Part shown: in pieces, positions 32,333-40,019 of the stretch | How positions within the stretch are numbered: position 1 is the first letter of the stretch | Layout of the letters: every line of letters begins with the position of its first letter | Notes under the pieces: generated by a model | What the model was told of the DNA's origin: nothing | What the model saw: the letters and a program-made list of their open reading frames with translations, nothing else | Database searches by the model: none | Program-made: the position numbers and the translations under genes | NCBI GenBank assembly: GCA_017962105.1 | Contig: JAGCVY010000034.1 | Span: 1-42,920 of the forward strand | DNA length: 42,920 nt | Reading direction: 5' to 3' | From: Lachnospiraceae bacterium | GTDB lineage: Bacteria; Bacillota; Clostridia; Lachnospirales; Lachnospiraceae

Positions 32333-33109
32333 ATGATAGAAACTGTGATTTACATAAGTGCATTTTTGTTCGGAATTGTAATCGGCAGTTTCCTTAATGT
32401 ATGTATCTTTCGTATTCCCAAGGGAGAGGATCTTGCCAAGAGACGATCCCACTGTATGAGTTGCGGATACCAGCTTCGCTGGTTTGATCTGATCCCGCTG
32501 TTTAGTTGGATTATTCTTCGCGGTCGTTGTCGGAAGTGTCACGAGAAGATTTCCATACAGTATCCGATTATCGAAGCACTGAACGGAATTCTTTATGTGG
32601 TCGTGTTCCTGGTTTGCGGCATTTGCGTTGAGAGCGTGATCTATTGCGTGGCAATATCCGCGTTATTGGCGCTCAGTGTTATTGACTTTAGGACATATAT
32701 CATACCGATTGGATTTAACATATTCATATTGGTGTTTGGGGCGGTACTTCTCCTATACCGATTGACGGTAAAAGGAATGGAAATCCGTTCCGCAGTGCCG
32801 TATATTATAGGAATGTTCGCGGTAAGCGTACCGCTGGGCATTCTGTGGTTCCTTTCCAAAGGCAAAGCCATTGGAGGAGGAGATGTAAAACTGATGGGCG
32901 CCGCCGGGCTCTTAGTTGGCTGGAAATTAATTATCGCAGCGCTTGTCCTTGGGTGCATACTGGGGTCGATAATCCATATCACCAGAATGAAAATATCCAA
33001 GGCGGGTCGAGTGCTTGCTATGGGGCCGTATCTGGCGGCCGGCATAACAATAGTGATTTTATTCGGTGAGAAGTTATTGAACTGGTATACCGGATTAATC
33101 GGACTGTAG
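32333..33109 (+). CDS. pilD: Prepilin peptidase / N-methyltransferase PilD
   Basis: A 258-aa multipass A24 aspartic protease that removes prepilin leaders and methylates the new N-terminus. The cytoplasmic N-domain starts FGIVIGSFLNVCIFRIPKGE and carries the zinc cysteines CMSC (41, 44) and CRKC (66, 69). Catalytic Asp118 is in IDFRTYIIP and Asp184 in GGGDVKLMG. Both domains are intact, so it should be bifunctional. It serves all seven pilin-like genes in this locus. The ribosome binding site GGGAG is weak and far (about 13 nt) from ATG 32333. Confidence 0.95.
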   Translation: MIETVIYISAFLFGIVIGSFLNVCIFRIPKGEDLAKRRSHCMSCGYQLRWFDLIPLFSWIILRGRCRKCHEKISIQYPIIEALNGILYVVVFLVCGICVESVIYCVAISALLALSVIDFRTYIIPIGFNIFILVFGAVLLLYRLTVKGMEIRSAVPYIIGMFAVSVPLGILWFLSKGKAIGGGDVKLMGAAGLLVGWKLIIAALVLGCILGSIIHITRMKISKAGRVLAMGPYLAAGITIVILFGEKLLNWYTGLIGL

Positions 33110-33246
33110 GTTGAATCCCGGGACATGAGAAGAGAGACGGTGTTCGGCCGGAGAAAAGTCGGTCGCCGATCAGGCTTCGGCGTATATGGTCTACGTGCGG
33201 AAAAATGTTATGTGTACGAGAATTGCTGAGACATTCTTTCAGTTAA

Positions 33247-33255
33247 TGATAAACT
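33247..33255 (+). promoter_or_regulatory. Candidate internal promoter before pilMN
   Basis: TGa-TAAACT is an extended -10 element; no good -35 is seen. The predicted start would lie just before the hairpin at 33268-33290. Confidence 0.45.
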
Positions 33256-33267
33256 AACGAGGAAGGA

Positions 33268-33290
33268 CGGACGAAGAACGTATTCGTCCG
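33268..33290 (+). promoter_or_regulatory. 5' leader hairpin before pilMN
   Basis: CGGACGAA (33268-33275) pairs perfectly with TTCGTCCG (33283-33290) around 7 nt and ends 3 nt before the ribosome binding site GGGAGG. If transcription starts near 33261, this would be a 5'-terminal stabilising stem. Confidence 0.65.
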
Positions 33291-33309
33291 AGAGGGAGGC
33301 AAGAAAAGT

Positions 33310-35007
33310 ATGGCTAAGAAAGTGCTGTCAATGGAGATCGGGCAGGCCGTGACAAGAGTCGTTGAGATCGACTACATGACCAAGACCCCGAAAATCTATC
33401 AGGCGTTCAGCCTGGAGACTCCGAGAGACATGGTTCAGGATGGTGTGATCAGCCGTAATGAGGATTTCATCATCAGCTTGAAGGCGGAATTGCGCAAGAG
33501 AGAGATTAAGACCGACAGCGTCGTGTTCACCGTCTCCTCCAGCCGTATCGCCAACCGTGAGGCTCGTATTCCGTTGGTAAAGGAGAACAAGATTCTGCCT
33601 TTGATTACGGCGAATGCTGCGGAGTACTTCCCGGTGGATATGAACCAGTATCACCTGGTTTACAACATCCTCGGCAAGATTGATACGAAGGAAGAGAAGC
33701 AGTATCGCTTGTCTCTTCTTGCTGTACCCAACGATGTTACGACATCGTATCTGGATCTTGCCCATTCCCTGCAGATGCACATTAAGGCAATCGACTATGT
33801 CGGCAACAGTGTGTATCAGGTAGTGAGACAGGATTTCGCTCACGGAACCAATGCCGTTATCAAGATTGACGAGCACAGTTCTTTGGTAACCATCGTTAAG
33901 GAAGGCGAGATTGTTCTCCAGCGTTCCGTTGCTCATGGTGTCAACGGCGTTATCGAGAACATGATGGAGCTCGATGTATACGGCGAGAACCTCGATTACT
34001 ATGGAGCGACGCGCGCGTTCATGACAAATCATTGCATCCGCCGTTACCTTAACGTGGATGTTGATTATCAGGAGCCGGAGGATACTTCGGATGAGATTAT
34101 GATGTCCCGCATCATGCTTACCGAGAATCTTCGCTACCTGATTGGTAACATCGGACGTATTCTTGAGTACTACGTCTCCCGTAACGACAACGAGCCGATT
34201 GACAGCATTGAGCTTGTTGGTATTGGCGCGGATTTCATCGGCCTCGATGAACTTTTGGGCAATGAGCTTGGTTACAATGTCCACAATTATGATGGACTGA
34301 ATCAGATTAAGATCCTCAGCAGTGGCTACAGCGATGTGACGATGCACGTTCTTGCGGCATGCATCGGTGCAGCAATGAAGCCTTTGCAGCTTCTCTCTCC
34401 GGAATTGATGAAGGGCGAGAAACAGCAATCGCTGGTAATTCCTTTCGCAGTGATGGTTGCATGCCTTGCGGTTGCTTTGGCACTGTTCCTGGTTGGTCAG
34501 ATTAAGGTTACCAACAAGGAAAAAGAGAAGACTGAAATTGAGAACAAGCTGAAAGAGAACCAAAGACTTCGCGATGTTAAGACGAAGCATGAGACATCTC
34601 AGGCTACTTACAATAAAGTAATCAAATACAACGGAATTGAGAAAGATTACAACGTAAACTTTGTTCCTTTCCTTGAAGAATTGGAACAGAAGATGCCGAG
34701 CAGTTTTGTCGCATACAAAATCGTTGCAAATGAAACAACGATTGAGATGGATCTGACTTGTGTTTACAAAGAAGATTTAGCTACTATTGCTCAGCAGTTG
34801 TACCATTTCGATACGGTAACAATAACGAATATTTCTCCGGTAACAGAAGCTCTTTATGTCGAACCGGAACCGGAACTTCCCGAGGGAGCGACTCCGACTC
34901 CGACGCCTGAGGTTCCGACGCCTACGCCGGAGATCACGGAACCTCCGATTTGGGTGGTGAGCTGCAAGATTACGATGCAGTATAATACAGCGGGAGGTGA
35001 AAACTAA
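33310..35007 (+). CDS. pilMN: Fused PilM-PilN type IV pilus assembly protein
   Basis: A 565-aa fusion. Residues 1 to about 370 form an actin-like PilM domain (VLSMEIGQAVTRVVEID, then FTVSSSRIANREARIPLV and a C-terminal ATPase lobe with IELVGIGADFIGLDELLG). A membrane segment (about 375-397), a Lys/Glu coiled coil (about 400-435) and a PilN-like extracytoplasmic domain follow. A TPTPTPEVPTPTPE loop (about 527-545) is inserted before the last beta strand WVVSCKITMQYN. Separate PilM and PilN would need the PilN N-terminal tail to dock on PilM; fusion makes that permanent. The pilO start codon directly follows this stop codon. Confidence 0.9.
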   Translation: MAKKVLSMEIGQAVTRVVEIDYMTKTPKIYQAFSLETPRDMVQDGVISRNEDFIISLKAELRKREIKTDSVVFTVSSSRIANREARIPLVKENKILPLITANAAEYFPVDMNQYHLVYNILGKIDTKEEKQYRLSLLAVPNDVTTSYLDLAHSLQMHIKAIDYVGNSVYQVVRQDFAHGTNAVIKIDEHSSLVTIVKEGEIVLQRSVAHGVNGVIENMMELDVYGENLDYYGATRAFMTNHCIRRYLNVDVDYQEPEDTSDEIMMSRIMLTENLRYLIGNIGRILEYYVSRNDNEPIDSIELVGIGADFIGLDELLGNELGYNVHNYDGLNQIKILSSGYSDVTMHVLAACIGAAMKPLQLLSPELMKGEKQQSLVIPFAVMVACLAVALALFLVGQIKVTNKEKEKTEIENKLKENQRLRDVKTKHETSQATYNKVIKYNGIEKDYNVNFVPFLEELEQKMPSSFVAYKIVANETTIEMDLTCVYKEDLATIAQQLYHFDTVTITNISPVTEALYVEPEPELPEGATPTPTPEVPTPTPEITEPPIWVVSCKITMQYNTAGGEN

Positions 35008-35727
35008 ATGAAAGTATCTAAAAGAGATATTAGTATCGTTATGATACTTTTAGGCGTTATTGCCTTGTTCTGCGTGTATCAGTTCAATTATCGTAAACAG
35101 ATTGAAAAGGCAGACCAGCTCACAAGCGAGATTGCACAGAAAACTGCCGAGAATGAAGAACTTCTTAAGATTGATGAGCAGCAGATTAACAATGATATTA
35201 CCAAGTGGCAGACCGAAATGATCGGGATGGTGAAGAGTTACCCCGCTTATTATCGCTATGATGATATCATTATGTACCTGTATGATCTGGAGCATGTGGA
35301 GGAATACGGGGTTCATTTTTCGGATTATACGATGGTTCCTTCTGATCCCATCGATACGTTTATGGGTTCATTTAACGAGAAACCCGTCACGTTCGGAGAC
35401 AATGTAGCGCAGGTAACTTTAAAGTATACTAACGGAACATATGAAGGCTGCAAAAAAATGTTGACTTCCGTTTATGCGGATCGCATGGCGAAAAACATCA
35501 AAGAAATACAGCTTTCCTATGACAATGTTACCGGCGTTGTTCATGGGGAGATGATTCTCCGTGCATATGGTGTAACAGATTACCATACTCTTGGACAGGG
35601 CAAGGATACAAACCATCCGCCGGTAGAAGTTGTAATTCCGCCGGTTGCAATGGGTGTTGACTGTGTATTTGGACCGACCGTTACGCCGACGCCTATCCCG
35701 GAGTTGACGCCGACGGAACTTCCGTAA
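35008..35727 (+). CDS. pilO: PilO-like type IV pilus alignment protein
   Basis: A 239-aa bitopic protein: a short cytoplasmic tail, membrane segment (about residues 9-27), coiled coil (about 30-70), a ferredoxin-like domain (IIMYLYDLEHVEEYGVHFSD, VTLKYTNGTYEGCKKMLTSV), and a Pro-rich tail with TPTPIPELTPTELP. Membrane topology, size and position right after pilMN identify it as PilO; sequence similarity across PilO proteins is low. The Thr/Pro tail is not standard and is shared with pilMN and the 40020 pilin. ATG 35008 abuts the pilMN stop, and GGGAGGTG lies in the pilMN 3' end. Confidence 0.82.
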   Translation: MKVSKRDISIVMILLGVIALFCVYQFNYRKQIEKADQLTSEIAQKTAENEELLKIDEQQINNDITKWQTEMIGMVKSYPAYYRYDDIIMYLYDLEHVEEYGVHFSDYTMVPSDPIDTFMGSFNEKPVTFGDNVAQVTLKYTNGTYEGCKKMLTSVYADRMAKNIKEIQLSYDNVTGVVHGEMILRAYGVTDYHTLGQGKDTNHPPVEVVIPPVAMGVDCVFGPTVTPTPIPELTPTELP

Positions 35728-35751
35728 AAGAAAAAATGAAATCAAAAAAGT

Positions 35752-35780
35752 CCGTTCCCGTCTCTTTCAGGCGGGAACGG
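35752..35780 (+). promoter_or_regulatory. Intercistronic hairpin between pilO and the minor pilins
   Basis: CCGTTCCCG (35752-35760) pairs perfectly with CGGGAACGG (35772-35780). No U-run follows, so it is more likely an mRNA end stabiliser or partial terminator. TATAAT (35789-35794) lies right behind it, without a clear -35. Confidence 0.65.
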
Positions 35781-35894
35781 CAAAGCCATATAATGGCAAA
35801 CCGCGTTTTTACGCAGAGGAGAAGCATATCACATATACAGTAGGTTTTGAGCGCAAAGCTTATAGAGTCGCCGAATACCGGAAAGGAACAATAG

Positions 35895-36554
35895 ATGAGA
35901 GAGGATAGAGAGAGAATAAAATCTTCCGGGTTTACTTTAGTAGAAGTGTTGATTGCGGTGGCGATTTTGTCCATTATTTCGATTCCGATAATGCAGTCGT
36001 TTGTTTCGGTTGCGCAGGTAAACGGAGAAGCGCGTAGAAGATTGGCGGCGAATACGATTGCGGAAACCTTAATGGAATCCTGCAAGAGTCTGTCACTTAC
36101 GAAAGTAGCGCAACAATTTGATACCGCCAATGGATCCTCCACAGGGATTACTGTTATTACGGATTCCGACGGCAGCGCTTTCAAGGGGAGAGCCAACGAG
36201 TATAAATCAGATTTTTCCGGCACGACAAAATCGTACAATGCAACTTCTGGATTAGCAAGTCAGAATAAATATACGTTTATACTATTTAACGTTTCATCCG
36301 GCAGCGGAAAGTATTGTGCGTTAATCCAATATGAGTTGGATTCGAGTGGAAGAAATCATGGCGCAGAAGGTACTGTCGGTAACGCGTTGAAAGATATCGG
36401 AATTAAATACATGAAGTATTATAAGGTCACCATATATGTGTACCGCACACAAGTTACTGATCTTACTTCGTTTAAGAGTTATGTAAACACTTCGAACTTG
36501 ACGGAAAATGCTTATGCCGTAATTGAAGGCTCAGTGGCAGACAAGATCCAGTGA
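35895..36554 (+). CDS. Minor pilin, PilV/GspI-like
   Basis: A 219-aa prepilin-like protein. Leader MREDRERIKSSG precedes FTLVEVLIAVAILSIISIPIMQSF with Glu at +5; the motif FTLVEVLIAVAILSI is typical of PilV/GspI minor pilins. The head domain is Ser/Thr/Asn-rich. It is the first of four minor pilins in a row that resemble the GspI-K-H-J set, which primes pilus assembly at the tip. GGAAAGGAAC precedes ATG 35895; 16 bp separate it from the next gene. Confidence 0.88.
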   Translation: MREDRERIKSSGFTLVEVLIAVAILSIISIPIMQSFVSVAQVNGEARRRLAANTIAETLMESCKSLSLTKVAQQFDTANGSSTGITVITDSDGSAFKGRANEYKSDFSGTTKSYNATSGLASQNKYTFILFNVSSGSGKYCALIQYELDSSGRNHGAEGTVGNALKDIGIKYMKYYKVTIYVYRTQVTDLTSFKSYVNTSNLTENAYAVIEGSVADKIQ

Positions 36555-36570
36555 GCAGAAAGGAGATAAT

Positions 36571-38616
36571 ATGGTTATGCGTTCACAGTTCCGAAAGGAT
36601 AATCGTGGTATAGCACTTATCAGCGTAATGATTTGCGCTACGCTGTGTTTGCTTCTCTCAGCTACGATTTTGCGCGTTTCCCTGCTGTCGTATCGACAGA
36701 AGGCAATCAGCAAGCAGGCCGCATCGACGTTCTATGAGAACGAGGCAATTGTCGATGATATTAAAATGGGTCTGCAGGCGAAGGTTGCTACTGCGTTTGC
36801 GGTTTCTTCTACGACCAGCAGAGCTAATTTCGTTACAAATTTCAAGGCTTCGCTTCTCAGTGATGGAGGCGCTGTGGGTTCCGATAAGGATAAGATAGAG
36901 AAAGCACTTAAATCTTACCTTACCGGTTATGATCCTGATTCCACAATTAAAGATATTTCCGTAACGGTGGAAGGATATTCTGATGGTGGAACCATCAAAT
37001 ATTTTGATGAATCTGTTGCCGGTGAGATCGTCATTAGGAATGTAAGGATCAGATATACCGATCTCGAGAGAGGCGGTTATGTTTCTGAGGTAAAAACAGA
37101 CATTCGAATTCGTTCTCCTTATGTTAGCGAGAGCACCAGTAGCAGTGGCGGATATTCCATGTTTGCAGGCAGCGGTTTTTCTGTGACAGGTGACGGAGCC
37201 AAAGCAACTGCCCAGTTGGATATCATCGGAGATATTTATATCGGTTATGATCCCTCAACGGAAGTGCTCTCTGGAGGTAAAGTTGTAAATGCTCTGGCAA
37301 TGGATTGCGGTAGAGCGACATCTGTTTACTGGACGGAAGAGAGTTCGATTACCATAAACGGCGATATCCGTATTGATAATCGGTCCAATCTGGTAATTCT
37401 TTCGAAAAATGTTGATGTTCGAGGGACGATTTATGTTTCGAAGAATTCGAACCTGATCATTGCAAAAGGCGCGAAAGTAAAGTGCAAGGATATCGTTGTT
37501 GAAACTACCATCACTGAGGAATTGAGCCCCGGATCATATTATACGTGGCATGATAACTGGAACGGCGGAGATTTGATGACAGAGCCGACCATACAGTCAT
37601 GGGAGGGTTCAAGATACACTAAAATACTACACGGAACCGCTACTATTGTCTATTCCGGAAAGTCTCTGAGCTCAAACTACAACAGCGGAAACGCGGATGT
37701 CATTAATCATCTGCCGGTAGGTTGGGATACCCAGGATATCAACGATCCTCATCTTTACAATAATCAGGGGAACAAATCGGGATTGTTCGTTTGGGACGGA
37801 ACCAAGGCGACGCGAGTAAATAAGGTCACCAACAAGACCGTTTCGTCATTGCCGGGCCTTACGCTTGATTCCTCGAATTACGCTCATCCCAGAGTTAAAA
37901 AGACGATCGACGGCGTGGATTACTACTTTGACGAAGAATATGTTGGTCTTATTGATGTCGATTACTTTGTTCGGTACGTTAAGAAATGTCCGGAAGCATT
38001 TGAACCGAAAAAACAAATGACGACTGATCAGTTTAGAGTAAACGGAGCTAAATATAAGGCTAATGACGGTGTGACGCTTGGAAGCATCAATCAGGGCGGT
38101 GCTACAAGACATCAGGATTATAACTGCGGACCCGGAAAGACGGTAGATGTAGAAGTTATGGTCGGTAAAGTGCAGACCATGAACAGAAGTGACAGCAATG
38201 GTCAAGTTAAGAATTGCCATTTTGCTATTGGGATGGAAGATGTTCCGCTGTGCGCAAATGATAACAACGGCGGAGCGCAGAGTGTCGGTATCTATATTAC
38301 ACCGGGCAAGATGACCTGTGCTGCACGTGAGTTGTGTTCGTCAATACGTTCGCTTACCGATATGGCTACAAACAAGAGTTATGCGCAGGCTTTCTTTGAT
38401 AGTCTTGGCAGACAGCTCATGGGCCAAAGCAGTTTGGGTATTGACGCGCAGACAATAAACAATTTCTTTGTCGGCGGTATCAAAGTGTTCTATGAGGATT
38501 CGCAAGGTGGCAGTGGCGGTAGTGGTCAGTCGGTTACAGCGACAGACAAGGAAATGAACGCTACGCTTGATATTATCACCTTCGAAAACTGGGAAAAGAA
38601 TCCGGCAGTGTCGTAA
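36571..38616 (+). CDS. Large minor pilin, PilX/GspK-like
   Basis: A 681-aa protein. The leader ends in DNRG before IALISVMICATLCLLLSATIL; position +5 is Ser rather than Glu, as in GspK/PilK subunits that cap the tip. The long head includes a region (about 205-315) of short beta repeats (GDIYIGYD, INGDIRIDNRSNLVILSKNV, RGTIYVSKNSNLIIAKGA) suggesting a beta-helix, then a large C-terminal part with several Cys. It is far longer than a usual pilin and is the best candidate for a tip adhesin. ATG 36571 follows AAAGGAG; the upstream in-frame ATG overlaps the previous gene. Confidence 0.85.
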   Translation: MVMRSQFRKDNRGIALISVMICATLCLLLSATILRVSLLSYRQKAISKQAASTFYENEAIVDDIKMGLQAKVATAFAVSSTTSRANFVTNFKASLLSDGGAVGSDKDKIEKALKSYLTGYDPDSTIKDISVTVEGYSDGGTIKYFDESVAGEIVIRNVRIRYTDLERGGYVSEVKTDIRIRSPYVSESTSSSGGYSMFAGSGFSVTGDGAKATAQLDIIGDIYIGYDPSTEVLSGGKVVNALAMDCGRATSVYWTEESSITINGDIRIDNRSNLVILSKNVDVRGTIYVSKNSNLIIAKGAKVKCKDIVVETTITEELSPGSYYTWHDNWNGGDLMTEPTIQSWEGSRYTKILHGTATIVYSGKSLSSNYNSGNADVINHLPVGWDTQDINDPHLYNNQGNKSGLFVWDGTKATRVNKVTNKTVSSLPGLTLDSSNYAHPRVKKTIDGVDYYFDEEYVGLIDVDYFVRYVKKCPEAFEPKKQMTTDQFRVNGAKYKANDGVTLGSINQGGATRHQDYNCGPGKTVDVEVMVGKVQTMNRSDSNGQVKNCHFAIGMEDVPLCANDNNGGAQSVGIYITPGKMTCAARELCSSIRSLTDMATNKSYAQAFFDSLGRQLMGQSSLGIDAQTINNFFVGGIKVFYEDSQGGSGGSGQSVTATDKEMNATLDIITFENWEKNPAVS

Positions 38617-38676
38617 TCGGAATTTTCGAAGCGATTTGATCAGGATTAAATTGTCTTCGGAGAGAGAGGAGATTAT

Positions 38677-39219
38677 ATGAAAAGGAATGAGGGATTATCA
38701 CTGATTGAATTGATTGTGGTAATCGCGATTATGACTGTGCTGATTTCTGTTGTCGGAATAAGCGTAACTGTAATATCCCGACAAAAAGTAAGCAATGCAG
38801 TAGAAGATGTAAAGGTATTGTTCCAGACAGCGCAGACAATAGCAATGAGCAAGGATAATTGTCATATTGCTATCGATCGTAATTCTGATGGAGATACAGT
38901 GTTTACTCTGTATTCCTCAACGAATAATAACGTTTTGAACCGCATTACAATCAGTAAAAAGGTTCAGGTAAAGATTGTTGCGAATGATGCAGCTAATCCT
39001 CATCCGATAGGTGATGTCGATGTTGTCCGGATTTATTATGATCGTGTTTCCGGAGCTTTTAGCGATATGTACTGGGGCGGTGCCACCACCTTAAGCGGAG
39101 AATCCGGTAAAGGTTCCAAAATAGCTGGTAATGGTGTCACGGGCATTGAGTTCACCAACGGTACATCCAGTACGATTACGCTAAAGTTGACGAAACTTAC
39201 CGGCAGAGTATCATACTAA
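38677..39219 (+). CDS. Minor pilin, GspH/FimT-like
   Basis: A 180-aa prepilin-like protein: leader MKRNEG, then LSLIELIVVIAIMTVLISVVG with Glu at +5 and Leu instead of Phe at +1. The segment QKVSNAVEDVKVLFQTAQTIAMSKDNCHI, with a helix then a short strand, fits GspH/FimT pseudopilins. RBS GAGAGAGGAG. It is 11 bp from the next gene, so translation is probably coupled. Confidence 0.87.
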   Translation: MKRNEGLSLIELIVVIAIMTVLISVVGISVTVISRQKVSNAVEDVKVLFQTAQTIAMSKDNCHIAIDRNSDGDTVFTLYSSTNNNVLNRITISKKVQVKIVANDAANPHPIGDVDVVRIYYDRVSGAFSDMYWGGATTLSGESGKGSKIAGNGVTGIEFTNGTSSTITLKLTKLTGRVSY

Positions 39220-39230
39220 GGAGGGCAGCC

Positions 39231-39755
39231 ATGATTGAAGAGAAAATGGTTCGAAACCAAGGTATGTCTTTGATTGAATTGCTTGTTGCCGTTGCGGTAC
39301 TTGGAATAGCGATGATCGGCATAACCGCATTGTTGGGCTTTTCGTCCAAGTATTTTGCAAATTCCAGCAAGGAAGTCGAGATTCAGTCGGAGTTGCAGAC
39401 TACATTTGCATTGATTAACAATATGGTAGTTGATGCTAATGTGAGCATTACTTTTGATTCCGGCTCCAAGAAGGCAACGATTGTGAATTCGACTACAACA
39501 TATGTTGTACAGTTGAGCGGGACAAAGCTATATGCAAAGGCATATGATGCATCAGCCTCCCCGTCGGAAATTGCCGCAGGGCCGGTTGACTCGAATGGGA
39601 ACAATCTGGTTGCGGACCATATCGTTGCATTTTCCCTGGACAAGACACATATTGCAGATGGATATGTGACACTCCATCTGAAAGCCAGCTACAGCGGACG
39701 AGAAGCTGAGATGGCGAGAAATGTTTTCTTGAGAAATGCTTACGCATTTTCGTAA
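39231..39755 (+). CDS. Minor pilin, PilW/GspJ-like
   Basis: A 174-aa prepilin-like protein. Leader MIEEKMVRNQG precedes MSLIELLVAVAVLGIAMIGITALL, with Glu at +5 and Met at +1. Position after the GspH-like gene and the VEIQSELQTTFALINNMVVDANV helix suggest the PilW/GspJ role in the minor-pilin tip complex. RBS AAGGAGGG. A strong hairpin follows the stop, probably ending the main operon. Confidence 0.85.
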   Translation: MIEEKMVRNQGMSLIELLVAVAVLGIAMIGITALLGFSSKYFANSSKEVEIQSELQTTFALINNMVVDANVSITFDSGSKKATIVNSTTTYVVQLSGTKLYAKAYDASASPSEIAAGPVDSNGNNLVADHIVAFSLDKTHIADGYVTLHLKASYSGREAEMARNVFLRNAYAFS

Positions 39756-39814
39756 GATTGTAGACAAGAAAAGACTTTGCTTTATTTGACCATGTAAGAA
39801 GAAAAGGACAACCT

Positions 39815-39852
39815 GCGATTGACTGTCAGTTTGACAGTCAATCGCTGATTTT
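39815..39852 (+). terminator. Likely terminator of the main pilus operon
   Basis: GCGATTGACTGTCA (39815-39828) and its exact complement (39832-39845) form a 14-bp stem with a 3-nt loop, followed by TGATTTTCC. The U-tract is short, so its efficiency is uncertain. Confidence 0.7.
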
Positions 39853-39907
39853 CCAAATTGATTATTGATTTTTGTATTTAGCTGTACATCTTGGTAGGAA
39901 TTGATAT

Positions 39908-39936
39908 TTGACAATTTGTTTTCTAAAGAATAATAT
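39908..39936 (+). promoter_or_regulatory. Promoter of the Thr/Pro-linker pilin gene
   Basis: Consensus TTGACA (39908-39913), 17-bp spacer, TAATAT (39931-39936), 84 bp upstream of the start codon. It makes the 40020 gene a separate transcription unit. Confidence 0.8.
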
Positions 39937-40019
39937 GGTAAGTGTTAATTATCTAGAAAGCTAACCGACGCAGAAGTGCGTTGGATTGGGTAAAACCATA
40001 TAAAAGGGGATGTGATATT

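Larger units (their letters stand above)
2103..36510. repeat. Dispersed 9-bp word CGGAAAATG, 17 exact copies
   Basis: Plus-orientation copies start at 3620, 3938, 8661, 12143, 14372, 15464, 18944, 21195, 26591, 32036 and 36502. Reverse-complement copies (CATTTTCCG) start at 2103, 10975, 12061, 12999, 14459 and 17324. Random expectation is about 0.3 for both strands in this length. Six copies are intergenic. Four CATTTTACG variants start at 13282, 15705, 20844 and 22370. I counted by eye, so the number is a minimum. Confidence 0.75.
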
